A stretch of DNA of 64,000 bases from Rhynchopus sp. YZ270_cl-10 (lineage: Eukaryota; Euglenozoa; Diplonemea; Diplonemida; Diplonemidae). This document shows, piece by piece, positions 21,051-31,259 of the stretch. The stretch's first letter is position 1. Every line of letters begins with the position of its first letter. Made by a program: the position numbers and the translations under genes. The stretch spans positions 806,001 to 870,000 of the forward strand of contig OZ037868.1 of NCBI GenBank assembly GCA_964035575.1. The letters run 5' to 3'. The notes under the pieces were generated by a model. It did no database searches. It worked only from the letters and a program-made list of their open reading frames with translations, and had not been told where the DNA came from.

Positions 21051-21641
21051 CGCGGAATTCGATTTTCCCTTACGATCCTTATTTTTTTTTTTTTTGGCCC
21101 TTTTTTCCTAGTTCTGGCCCAATCTTTCAAATAAAGCCAGAATTTTCAACTTTTGAGCCTTTTTAAGCAATTTCCCTGCATTTTTCCGCAAAAAATCATC
21201 AAAATAACTCAATTTTGCCTTTGCGAAAATTGAAATTTTCGAGACAAAAATTTCAAAAATTTCACAGTCATAAAAACGCTCAGGAAAAAATCGGGGTCCG
21301 TTTTTTGGGCAGAGAAGTGCGTTTTAGGTGCCCACAGGTGGTCAAAACATCAAAATTTTGCGTTTTTTTTTGCACTTTTGGACACCCAAGGATCCACTAT
21401 CAGGGGTAGCCTGAGATTTCCCTTTGCGAAAAAAAAAATTTTTTTTTTTCGAAAAATTTTTTTTTCGACAACTACTTTCTGAGGTACCAGTTAAGGGCGG
21501 AAACTCAAAACCGCGTTTTAGATGACCACAGATGCTCAAAAGTGCCCGATTTTGCTTTTAATGAGCTCAAATCGTCAAAATTCTAGAAAACACTTGTGTT
21601 TTCTAGTTTTTAAAGGTTGCTGTTCCGGCCACCCTTCAGTC

Positions 21642-22866
21642 CAAGGCTCTGATGAGGCCCAGGCCTCCCGGCCGGGAGGCCCGGCCTCCCAGGCCTCCCG
21701 GCCTCCCAAAAAAAAATTTTTTTTTTCGACATCACAAAATTTTTCACCAAAAAAAAAAAAAAATTTTTTTTTTGGGAGTGGGCGATTTCGGAAAAAAAAA
21801 TCCAAAAAAAAAAATCCAAAAAAAACCATCACAGACGGTCCAGTAGCGACGTAAGCAAAATCCATATTTTTTTGCCGAATTTTGCTAAGTACCCGAAAAT
21901 TTTTCCTAAGGAAAAAAAAAAAAAAAGTTCCGCAGATGTCACCGGAAAAAAAAATTCTAGAAAACACTTGTGTTTTCTAGTTTTTAAAGGTTGCTTTTCT
22001 CGCCACCCCGGTCTAACCCCCTCAGTCCTCCTCTATCCTCCTCTAACCCCTTCAGTCTCCCCCCCCCCTGCTGGATCCGACCAAAAACCGGTTTTTTTTA
22101 GAGGGTGTAGAAGCTTCGCACAGCCGAAAAAACTTTTTCTTTGGAAAGATCGGACACTTTTTGGGGGGTGTATAGGCTCAGCGAAGCGTTAAACCGTTAG
22201 AGACCCTGACACCAGGGTGTCGCGAGTACCCCTTTTTTACACGTGTTTCTTAAGGCTTCTACAGGGTTCTACAGGCAAAACAGGCGTTTTGGCCGAAAAC
22301 CCGGTTTTTCAGGCAGGTAACCGGGTTTGCGGCTTCGGAAACGTCCCAGCGAGCTGTGAGAACCATGCATGGGCCACACACGGCACGAGTTGCAGCAGCC
22401 CACCGAAGGTGGGCTGCGTTTGGTAGCCACACGGTGCGGTTAACGCGTGTATCGCTTATACATAGCGTTGTGTGTATCGTATACGAAGACCGTTGTGTGT
22501 AACGCACGTGTAGACCGTTCCGTTATCACAACCACACGAGCCAGCGAAGTGTCACAGCGGCGCAGGTGTTGCGTTAACGCGATGGCGTCAAACCCGTAGC
22601 ATTCTTTCGTACAGATCGTGACGTATGCATCGGTTGCGTTGCGTTCGTTGCATGCGTTAGGCCGCACACGAACCGTGTATCGCATATGCATATCGTTGTG
22701 TGTATCGTATACGTAGAGCGTTACGTGCAAACCATACACATACAGCTTGACACACCAGCCAGCGAAGTGTTTTCAAGACCGTCAACTCAAATTTTTTTTT
22801 GGGAGGCCGGGAGGCCTGGGAGGCCGGGCCTCCCGGCCGGGAGGCCTGGGCCTCATCAGAGCCTTG
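21642..22866. mobile_element. hAT-like non-autonomous element, CAAGGCTCTGATGAGG ends
   Basis: TTCAGTC duplications lie at 21635-21641 and 22867-22873. Intact copies of the host element (for example at 63170-63185) show the site once. The ends CAAGGCTCTGATGAGGCCC are followed by GGCCTCCCGG palindromic repeats and then A9T9 blocks. A hairpin-ended element is nested inside it. Confidence 0.85.
21957..22788 (+). mobile_element. Hairpin-ended element, copy 2 (832 bp, complete)
   Basis: The left end is the CTAG hairpin and the right end is CAAGACCGTCAACTC. AAATT flanks both sides (21952-21956 and 22789-22793). The restored target is an A-run/T-run junction. The body carries CTACAGGGTTCTACAGGC, a TIR-like GCCCACC...GGTGGGC stem and a few CAACG-type units. 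There is no coding sequence. Confidence 0.8.
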
Positions 22867-23453
22867 TTCAGTCTCCCCCCCCCCTGCTGGATCCGACCAA
22901 AAACAGGTTTTTTTTAGAGGGTGTAGAAGCTTCGCCCAGCTGAAAAAACTGTTTCTTTGGAAAGATCGGGCACTTTTTGGGGCGTGTATAACTCAGTTTG
23001 AGCTGGGAGCCGTTAGAGACCCTGACACCAGGGTGTCACGAGTACCCCTTTTATACACGTGTATCTTAAGGGTTCTGCAGGGTTCTACAGGCAAAACAGG
23101 CGTTTTGGCCAAAAACCCGGTTTTTCAGGCAGGTAACCGGGTTTGCGGCTTGGGAAACGTGCCAGCGAGCTGTGAGAACCATGCATGGGCCACACACGGC
23201 ACGAGTTGCAGCAGCCCACCGAAGGTGGGCTGCGTTTGGTAACCATCCGTTGCGGTTAACGCGTGCAACGCATGTACATAGCGTTGTGTGTATCGTATAC
23301 GAACACCGTAGTGTGTAACGCACGTGTAGACCGTTCCGTTATCACAACCACACGAGCCAGCGAAGTGTCACAGCGGCGCAGGTGTTGCGTTAACGCGATG
23401 GCGTTAAACCCGTAGCATGCTTTCGTACAGATCGCTACGTACACAAACCCGCA

Positions 23454-24174
23454 AACCCGAAGGCTTTGGCTGGGAAGGTATGGGGGGACTTCAGAACCTT
23501 TCTTGACCGCCCGTGGATGCATTCTCAAGGATTGGACATGGACACCCCTCCGTAGCGCAACGTCCCGCTGACTTAGGGTGAGGCAATGTATTGTGGCCCC
23601 AAAGTCAGTGCAAAAAGACCCTAGGCTCACCTTTGGAAACTGCATGTGTCTACCTGGTGCATGTGGACAAACTTCTGGAGACGGGCAGGTTGACGGCGAC
23701 TACTACGGTAGATCTTTCCAGAAACCGTTGATGCGGCCACCCGGACATGATGACACACAACACACGTTTACTTTCTCTTTGGGTCATAAGGTACGCCCTT
23801 CTCTGACCACGACATGAAACACAAAGCCAAAACAATTGATCACCGGAAAAGGGGTTTATACACATTACACAACACCACGTGCCACCCTGTTTTTACTTAT
23901 TTACTTTTTACCACCTCACCCCTTTTATACCTACCGCAGTCGCCTCCCCGTGGCAACCCTGGACGGTCAAGAAGAGTGACCGACTAAGAACTGCGATCAG
24001 GAGAAACAGGGTCTTCTAACATTACTTTATTTTTATTTTTATTTTAAGTGTAATACCTATTATACTTTTGCCTGCTATTCGCTTTTGACCTGGTAAGTCT
24101 GCTTTTGTTTCCTTTCCCCCCTTCAACAACCTCCGCACGCCCACCTACCCTTTGCTAATCCCACCCCCCACAAC
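23454..24174 (+). promoter_or_regulatory. Putative LINE 5' UTR and promoter region
   Basis: About 720 bp between the interrupted satellite and the ORF1 ATG has no open frame of note. It ends in a C-rich stretch before ATGACC. In this LINE group the internal promoter lies in the 5' UTR, but I recognise no specific box. The second LINE copy in the window does not reach this part, so there is nothing to compare. Confidence 0.4.
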
Positions 24175-25704
24175 ATGACCTCACCGGATCACGCCATGGA
24201 CGTAGATGCAGAGACGCAGCCGGCACCCTCCCTCACGCTCCGGAACCCGGCGGCAACGCCAGCAGCCGCGGCACGGCTAGCGGAAGCAGAAGGCTTCCTG
24301 CTGGAAGTGTCGCGGTCGGCGCATGACGCGCACGAGTGGGAGAAGAACGCAGACGAGAAGGCGAGGCAAGTCCTCTCGCAACACCGTATGTCAGTCTCCC
24401 CCCTCACCCTCAAAAGAAGAGAACCCTCCTCTCAACATATTTTTAAATTTTATTTTGAGGGAATCCCATCCCCCGAAGCCCCCATACTATCTTTCTCCGG
24501 TGTGAACGGGGTGTTCATACGCCCCGCCCGCACCAACTCAAATGACGGACTTACGTCTGTCATTTGGCCAGAAGCGTCCTACGACGAAACGCTGGAGCAC
24601 TCGGAAAGAGTACAGGGGAGGGTGGTAATGGGTAGATTAGGGGATTTCGGGATCGTTGTCCCAAAAAAGGACGAAGTGAAGGCATGGGAAACAGTGGGAA
24701 AGGCGGAAAGGGCAGGGGAGGCAAGCTACAGGCTCACCGGCTTACCCACCACGTGCACACCCGAGGACCTAGTGTCGGCAATTTCCCAAACGGGACGCCA
24801 CATCAGAGGGAGAAGCACTCGCAGGGAAACAGCACCCGGGGGCACACACACACACACACTCCTGGTCGCAATGCATGCACAACCACCACCCCCACCCTCC
24901 TTCACATTTGGGGAGCATGTGATCGTCTGCACACCAGCGATCCATGCAAAATTCCCCCCACACAAAAAAAACACGACCTCACAGACACAAAAAGGAGGAA
25001 AGGGGAGGGGGAGAGGAAAGGGCTACCAAAGCCCAGGAGCAAAGGGTCAGGGCGGGGGCAGGGGAGGAGCAAAGAGCGGGGAAGGGGGGAAGCAGGCACA
25101 CAGTGCATCCCTCCCAATGGGAGTAGGGCTCGGCCAGAATGCAACGTCCCCCAAAACGGTGGGAGGCGATGGGAACGAGAACATGGGTGGAAAGGGAAGC
25201 GGGAAGGGGAACAAGGGAGGCAAGGGAAAGGGGAGCGTACCAGCGACCGGACCCTCAGTTTGGGACGCGAGGTTTTCCGATTTGGAAAAGAGAGTGGAAG
25301 CTCTCTCTACAAATCAGGAAAACCTCGCGTCACAATTGAGGGTGGGCTTAGCCGAAGGCTTCGAACAAATCAGCCAAGGGTTATCGCTAAGCCTAGAAAA
25401 GCTCCTCCCCAAGAGCACAAGACCCGGAAAGAAAGGCGGTGCAAAACTAAGTGTCGACACCAACATCGGCACAGAAGACGACGAAGAAATGACAGAAGGC
25501 AAAACGCCTTCGTCAAAGACACCGCTACCGTCTGGATCCCCCAGGAAAACGCCCAAAGGGAAAAGGGCGAGGGTGGGAGAGGAGCACGGGCGGAACACGT
25601 CCGCCAAGACTGGGGACAGCTCCCCCACAGCCCGGACGATACCGGGGGGGATAACGGTGCGGTCGCCGCGGTCCAGCAACAAGGGGATCAAACTCGTCGT
25701 GTAG
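24175..25704 (+). CDS. LINE ORF1 (RRM-like, basic, coiled coil)
   Basis: A 509-residue frame starts at ATG 24175. The N-terminal third is helical and acidic. At about residues 185-260 there is an RRM-like order: YRLTGLPTTCTPEDL, a helix, and FTFGEHVIVC. A Gly/Lys-rich nucleic-acid-binding stretch follows (GGKGRGRGKGYQSPGAKGQG), then a heptad-like coiled coil (FSDLEKRVEALSTNQENLA), then a Ser/Lys tail. This matches the role of LINE ORF1 proteins, which bind element RNA and multimerise. No CCHC knuckle is present. The RRM call is by eye. Confidence 0.65.
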   Translation: MTSPDHAMDVDAETQPAPSLTLRNPAATPAAAARLAEAEGFLLEVSRSAHDAHEWEKNADEKARQVLSQHRMSVSPLTLKRREPSSQHIFKFYFEGIPSPEAPILSFSGVNGVFIRPARTNSNDGLTSVIWPEASYDETLEHSERVQGRVVMGRLGDFGIVVPKKDEVKAWETVGKAERAGEASYRLTGLPTTCTPEDLVSAISQTGRHIRGRSTRRETAPGGTHTHTLLVAMHAQPPPPPSFTFGEHVIVCTPAIHAKFPPHKKNTTSQTQKGGKGRGRGKGYQSPGAKGQGGGRGGAKSGEGGKQAHSASLPMGVGLGQNATSPKTVGGDGNENMGGKGSGKGNKGGKGKGSVPATGPSVWDARFSDLEKRVEALSTNQENLASQLRVGLAEGFEQISQGLSLSLEKLLPKSTRPGKKGGAKLSVDTNIGTEDDEEMTEGKTPSSKTPLPSGSPRKTPKGKRARVGEEHGRNTSAKTGDSSPTARTIPGGITVRSPRSSNKGIKLVV

Positions 25705-26240
25705 ACCATACCACCACCCCCCTCCCTATCTCTCCAACCCCACCCTCCCTAATCCAACCTCCTCCAACTACACACAAACCCATCCCCCTTACACCCCACA
25801 AAACAAAACATGTACCGGTACAGCAGCACCAACAACAACAACATCAGCAGCAACAACAGCAGAGGCACCTAATACGACAGCAACAACAACAACATCACCA
25901 GCAGCAACAACAGCAGCATCAACAGCAGTGGCCGCTTACACGACAACAACAACAGCAACATCACCAGCAGCATCAACAGCAGCAACGACAGCTACAACAA
26001 CAACGGCAACAGCAACAACAACAACGACAACATCACCAGCAGCAGCAACAGCAACAGCACCAACAACTGCACCAACAGCTGCAACCATCTGAGGGACGAC
26101 GCCACCTCCTACACCTGAGACGTCTACTTCTCCTGAGGTGCGGCGACGTAGAGCAGAACCCCGGACCAGAGGAAGCCCTGAAGCTGATCAGCTTCAACTG
26201 CAACGGGCTGACCGAGCAACGGGAAGAGGAGCTGCAGGAG
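25705..26240 (+). pseudogene. LINE ORF2 start: Q-rich leader, 2A peptide, first endonuclease strand
   Basis: This frame differs from ORF1 and is open from 24684. After the ORF1 stop it encodes a Pro/Thr stretch and about 90 residues of Gln/His-rich sequence (CAA/CAG repeats). Then come LRRLLLLRCGDVEQNPGP (the 2A at 26142-26168) and KLISFNCNGL, the first motif of the APE endonuclease. There is no in-frame ATG between the frame opening and the 2A. Translation may need a frameshift from ORF1 or a non-AUG start. At 26240 the reading is cut by a 5-kb transposon. Confidence 0.75.
25820..26090 (+). repeat. CAA/CAG trinucleotide-rich tract
   Basis: Imperfect CAA/CAG/CAT triplets encode the Gln/His-rich leader of LINE ORF2. 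The tract is also stop-free in the neighbouring frame. It is prone to slippage, so its length may differ between copies. Confidence 0.8.
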
Positions 26241-26649
26241 CAAGGCTCTGATCCGACCATGGTCGCCTGCCCCCCCGACCAAGTCGCCTTGGTCGCCCGA
26301 CTTGGTCGCTTTGGTCGCCCAACGGTCGCCCGACCGACGACCATGGTCGGGCGACCCGGTCGCTTGGTCGCCCAAAAAAAAATTTTTTTTTTCGACATCA
26401 CAAAAATTTTTCCACAGAAAAAAAAATTTTTTTTCTGCTCATGGCTGCACCAAAAATGCAAATAAAGCCAGAATTTTGATGTTTTGAGCATCACAGATTT
26501 ATTCCCCGGCCATTTTGTGTACCCTGTACAGTTTGTATGGTCCAGCACCTTAGCAAAAAATCAAAAAATCTCAAAAAAAAAATTTTTTTTTTCGAGAAAA
26601 TTTGAGTTGACGGTCTTGAAAACACTTCGCTGGCTGGTGTGTCAAACGG

Positions 26650-27736
26650 TCTGTGTATGGTTTGCACGTAACGCTCTACGTTTTCGATACGATCTGTATG
26701 CAACGAACGCAACGCAACGAACGCAACGCATGCAACGCAACGCAACCGATGTGTACGTTACGATCTGTATGTAACGAACGCAACGCAACGAACGCAACGC
26801 AACGCATGCAACGCAACGCAACCGATGTGTACGTAGCGATCTGTATGTAACGAACGCAACGTATCCAACGCAACGCATGCAACGCAGCGCAACCGATGTG
26901 TACGTTACGATCTGTATGTAACGAACGCAACGCAACGAACGCAACGCAACCGATGTGTACGTAGCGATCTGTATGCAACGAACGCAACGCATGCAACGCA
27001 ACGCAACCGATGCATACGTAGCGATCTGTATGCAACGAACGCAACGCATGCAACGCAACGCATGCAACGCAACGCAACCGATGTGTACGTAGCGATCTGT
27101 ATGCAACGAACGCAACCGATGCGTACGTAGCGATCTGTATGCAACGAACGCAACGCATGCAACGCAGCGCAACCGATGTGTACGTTACGATCTGTATGCA
27201 ACGAATGCAACGCAACGCAACGCATGCAACGCAACGCAACCGATGTGTACGTAGCGATCTGTATGCAACGAACGCAACGTATCCAACGCAACGCATACAA
27301 CGCAGCGCAACCGATGTGTACGTTACGATCTGTATGTAACGAACGCAACGCAACGAACGCAACGCAACGCATGCAACGCAACGCAACCGATGCGTACGTA
27401 GCGATCTGTATGCAACGAACGCAACGCATGCAACGCAACGCAACCGATGCATACGTAGCGATCTGTATGCAACGAACGCAACGCATGCAACGCAACGCAA
27501 CCGATGTGTACGTAGCGATCTGTATGCAACGAACGCAACGCATGCAACGCAACGCAACCGATGCATACGTAGCGATCTGTATGCAACGAACGCAACGCAT
27601 GCAACGCAACGCAACCGATGTGTACGTAGCGATCTGTATGCAACGAACGCAACGCATGCAACGCAACGCAACCGATGTGTACGTAGCGATCTGTATGCAA
27701 CGAACGCAACGCATGCAACGCAACGCAACCGATGTG
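26650..27736 (+). repeat. CAACG-type satellite inside hairpin element copy 3
   Basis: Imperfect higher-order units combine AACGCAACGCATGCAACG blocks with GATGTGTACGTAGCGATCTG blocks; unit length varies around 55-60 bp. It is stop-poor in several frames on both strands, which gives many false open frames. Related arrays lie at 43080-44755, 52790-53640 and 54588-55090. Confidence 0.9.
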
Positions 27737-29416
27737 TTTTTTTTTTTTTTTTTTTTTTTTTTTCTCTTTGGCCTTTAGTGGTCTTTTTATTGCGATAGGT
27801 TTGTACACAATGAACAAAAAGCAAGGTGGGCGCACCACTCAAACAAAATGAACAGAACACAAAAGGTGGGCACGGCCCAGGGTATCTCATTACACCTCCC
27901 CTGACGTTGGTCTCCTGCTTGCTTGAGAGGCCGGGGAATCACTTTGGAGTCAAACAACTCGTACGCGAGGATACCTCCCCTAAAACTGGAAAATACAAAT
28001 GGAGTGGTGCGCGCAGTAATGTAAGCGGTGTCGTGGCGTGCTTAGCCAAAGGTATACGCTTAAAAGTCACTCAAAAAAAAAAAAATAAAAGGGAATATGC
28101 ATTGTGTAAGTATAACTAGTGTGTATTTATATGGGGCGGTGTGGAAAGTGAAACGTAAGGCAGCAAATAGGGTACACACAGCTCGCCCCCATCACACGCT
28201 TTCCCCCTTTCATATCCCAAGATAGCACCCAGGGCGCAATCGATTTTAACATCAACAAAATGCAGTGACTGGTGTGTTTGTGTGTCTTTAGGGGCGAGGG
28301 GGCGGGCAGAGTGAGAGGCAGGCATCTGTGGCAGTCGCAAACCCCCACCAGGAGCCCTGATCTCTTAGGTAGGTTTGTGTTGTGGCGGCGTACACGATTT
28401 GCCCTTGTTGGGGTGTTGGTGGCGTTCTTTTGGGGCATGTGGCTCGTGTTATTACCTATGAGACTCGGACACCCAGCAGAGGCGCAACTTCCACTTCAGG
28501 TACCCATCGCTCTCCCCACCCCTCCTCCCCTTGTCGTCGCATTTGCCTGTGCCGCAATCGGGTGTGCTTAGGGTACTACATCGGGCCACGGGCAGGGGCT
28601 GAGTCTGGGGGTTGTCGTGGCAGAAAAATAAACTAGTGAGTAGGGCACGAGTAGTACGTTCCCACATTGCGTAACGTATCTTACTTGCATATGGGGATAA
28701 GGGGGGTTAAATGGTAGTACAGGTGGCTCGCATCGGGGGTGTCGCTACGCACCCGTCTACTTTACAGTGACTGCTGCCGAAAATAAAAAGGTGGGAGGTT
28801 ACAGGGGCGCGGTACCCACTGGCGCCTCCCCGCAAGGTGTTGATAGCGACAGGTTGTTTCAGTTTGCAATTGCGAAAAAAAATATTTTAAAATAAAACAT
28901 TTTTTTTTTTAAAAATTAAAATTTGAGTTATTAAAGTTTTGTTTTGTTACAAATTGTAGAAGTGTGTGTCACTACCCGTGGGGGGGAAGTTTGGGGCTAC
29001 TGCGGTTGACATAGTGTCCCATAAGAGTGTGCTGTTGTTTTCGCTAGTAGCGTACCTGGTGGAGCATGCAAGGTGGCCTAGTAGACTCCTACGCAGCTTC
29101 ACCGGCACGTGTGTATTGTGTAAAGGGGGAAGGGTGAGGTGGGGGTATTAAATAGGGGAGTTGGGGAATTTGGGATTTTGGTGGGCGGGAAGAACGTCCG
29201 TATGGTAAGACGCGCCGCACGCCTCTTTGGGCACATGTAGTGTTTGTGCGTGCATGTGCTTGCATGTTTAGTCATAAGGGGGGTTTTGATGGTTGTGTTG
29301 GTAGCTCGCATCGGGGGTGTCGCTACGCACCCTTTCACCTAACAGTAATTGCTGCCGTAAAAGAAAAATAAATCATAAATGAAAAAGAGGAGGTTACCAG
29401 AGCGCGGTAGACTATA
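27737..29416 (-). mobile_element. 5'-truncated LINE 3' end with poly(A)
   Basis: Poly-T at 27737, the AATAAA complement close by, and 3' UTR sequence up to 29412 match the LINE 3' UTR. ATGTG stands on both sides (27732-27736 and 29417-29421), so this is a target-primed insertion with a short target duplication. Its 5' truncation falls within the 3' UTR, so it has no coding part. Confidence 0.8.
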
Positions 29417-30165
29417 ATGTGTACGTAGCGATCTGTATGCAACGAACGCAACCGATGCGTACGTAGCGATCTGTATGCAACGAACGCAACGCATGCAACG
29501 CAACGCAACCGATGTGTACGTAGCGATCTGTACGAAAGCATGCTACGGGTTTAACGCCATCGCGTTAACGCAACACCTGCGCCGCTGTGACACTTCGCTG
29601 GCTCGTGTGGTTGTGATAACGGAACGGTCTACACGTGCGTTACACACTACGGTCTTCGTATACGATACACACAACGCTATGCATGTGCGATACACGCGTT
29701 AACCGCATCGTGTGGTTACCAAACGCAGCCCACCTTCGGTGGGCTGCTGCAACTCGTGCCGTGTGTGGCCCATGCACGGTTCTCACAGCTCGCTGGCACG
29801 TTTCCCAAGCCGCAAAACCGGTCACCTGCCTGAAAAACCGGGTTTTTGGCCAAAACGCCTGTTTTGCCTGTAGAACCCTGTAGAAGCCTTAAGAAACACG
29901 TGTATAAAAGGGGTACTCGTGACACCCTGGTGTCAGGGTCTCTAAGGGCTCCCAGCCTCGCTGAGCCTATACACGCCCCAAAAAGTGTCCGATCTTTCCA
30001 AAGAAAACGTTTTTTCGGCTGGGCGAAGCTTCTACACCCTCAAAAAAAAACCGGTTTTTGGTCGTATCCAGCAGGGGGGAGGGGGAGACTGAAGGGGGGG
30101 TTAGAGACTGAGGGAGTGGCCGGAACAGCAACCTTTAAAAACTAGAAAACACAAGTGTTTTCTAG

Positions 30166-31258
30166 AATTTCGACCCCTGACCTGGGTTTTTGGGCACCAA
30201 AAACTGCAAAAAAACGCAAAAATCGGGTGTTTTGACCATCTGTGGTTACACAAAACACACTTCTGTGTACAAGCCTACACCAATACAGTGGTTATACAAG
30301 GCGATTTTTGACCAAAAAAAAATTTTTTTTTTCGCCCAAAATCGGGCGTGGTACCTCATAAAATGGCCCAAAGAATCCAATGAAAACCTCAGATTGGGCA
30401 AATTATGAAAAAAAATTTCAAGTCAAATTTTCAACCAAAATACGGCTATTTTGGTCATAACCTTACGTACTGATGTGGGCCCTTACCACCAAGTACCCCA
30501 GAAAGTAGTTGTCGAAAAAAAAAAAAAAATCGAAAAAAAAAATTTTTTTTTCGCAAAGGGAAATCTCAGGCTAGAAAAAATTCACCCCTTATAGTGGGTC
30601 CTTGGGTGTCCAAAAGTGCAAAAAAACCCAAAATTTTGATGTTTTGACCGTATGTGGGCCTCTAAAACGCCATTCTCTGCCCAAAAAACGGACCTCGATT
30701 ATTTTCCTGAGCGTTTTTATGACTGTGAAATTTTTCAAATTTTTGTCTCGAAATTTCAATTTTTGCAAAGGCAAATTGCGTTCTTGTGGTCTTTTTTTGC
30801 AGAAAAATGCAGGGAAATGCCTTAAAAAGGCTCAAAAGTTGAAAATTCTGGCTTTATTTGAAAGATAGGGCCAGAACTAGGAAAAAAGGGCCAAAAAAAA
30901 AAATAAGGTTCGTAAGGCAAAACCGAATTCCATAATTTCCAAAAAAAAAAAATAAAAAAAATGGCAAAATTTTTTCAACGACCAAAAAAAAAAAAATTTT
31001 TTTTTTTTTATGGGGGTCGCGACCCGGGTCGCGGGGTCTCGGGGAAATGGTCGTCTTGTTCGCCTTTGTTGCTTATAAGGCCATATGACCCAAAAATTTT
31101 TTTTTCGACATCACAAAAAAAAAAATTTTTTTTTCTAACAAAAAAAAAAAAAAATTTTTCACGCAGGGTCACCAAAAAAAAAATTTTTTTTTGGGCGACC
31201 AAGCGACCGGGTCGCTTGGTCGCCCGACAATGGGCGACCATGGTCGGATCAGAGCCTT
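30166..31258. repeat. Modular interior and right end of the CAAGGCTCTGATCC element
   Basis: Shared modules (ACCTGGGTTTTTGGGCACCA, GGTTACACAAAACACACTTC, AGCGTTTTTATGACTGTG) are separated by A9T9 blocks near 30313, 30535, 30990, 31095, 31125, 31145 and 31178. The right subterminal GGTCGCC repeats follow. Phe/Lys-rich frames here are by-products of the A/T runs. Confidence 0.7.
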
Positions 31259-31259
31259 G

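Larger units (their letters stand above)
18542..23453. mobile_element. hAT-like element, CATGGCTAGGAG left end; right end not seen
   Basis: It starts exactly after CCCCTTG inside the LINE 3' UTR, where the intact copies read CCCCTTGTCGTCG. It holds an array of 218-bp units, an intron-like segment, the 36-bp repeat, and interior modules that match 35160-36390 in reverse. After 21582 it is overtaken by nested insertions (hairpin-ended elements, then LINE copy 1). No matching right end with CCCCTTG appears in the window, so 23453 is only the visible limit. Confidence 0.6.
21583..23453 (+). mobile_element. Hairpin-ended element (CTAG hairpin), copy 1, interrupted
   Basis: It begins after AAATT (21578-21582) with the hairpin CTAGAAAACAC-TT-GTGTTTTCTAG and TTTTTAAAGGTTGCT. 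Its body is split by the element at 21642-22866, resumes at 22867 and passes into CAACG-type sequence near 23420. LINE copy 1 cuts it at about 23454. Its right end is not seen. Confidence 0.65.
26604..30165 (-). mobile_element. Hairpin-ended element, copy 3, with nested LINE fragment
   Basis: It is flanked by AATTT (26599-26603 and 30166-30170). The sister module at 16550 shows the empty site GAAAATTTCGACCCC. The hairpin end is at 30165 and the GAGTTGACGGTCTTG end at 26604. The interior is CAACG-type satellite, split by a 5'-truncated LINE (27737-29416). Confidence 0.8.
26241..31259. mobile_element. hAT-like non-autonomous element, CAAGGCTCTGATCC ends
   Basis: It is flanked by perfect GCAGGAG duplications (26234-26240, 31260-31266) inside the LINE endonuclease. 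Removing one repeat restores the reading frame. The ends CAAGGCTCTGATCCGACC are followed by GGTCGCCC palindromic repeats and A9T9 blocks on both sides. Interior modules are shared with the elements at 16207 and 48498. The element has since received a hairpin-ended element (26604-30165), which in turn carries a LINE 3' fragment. LINE copy 2 has the same insertion at the same site. Confidence 0.85.

Noticed and set aside
26241-26400. GGTCGCC repeats as a separate satellite
   Set aside because: They occur only as mirrored blocks just inside the two ends of one element, so they are its subterminal repeats.
26642-27890. Frames repeating RSLHTDRNVHIGC or NERNACNATQ, also near 43600-44900, 52800-53700 and 54300-55000
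   Set aside because: Translation of the CAACG-type satellite; both strands are open and the unit length varies, so no reading frame is maintained.
28272-28571. About 100-codon frames in the LINE 3' UTR (MCLCVFRGEGAGRVRG...), with copies at 18280, 42201 and 56169
   Set aside because: Repeated with the 3' UTR. The 18280 copy differs where the DNA is interrupted, and there is no sign of coding constraint.
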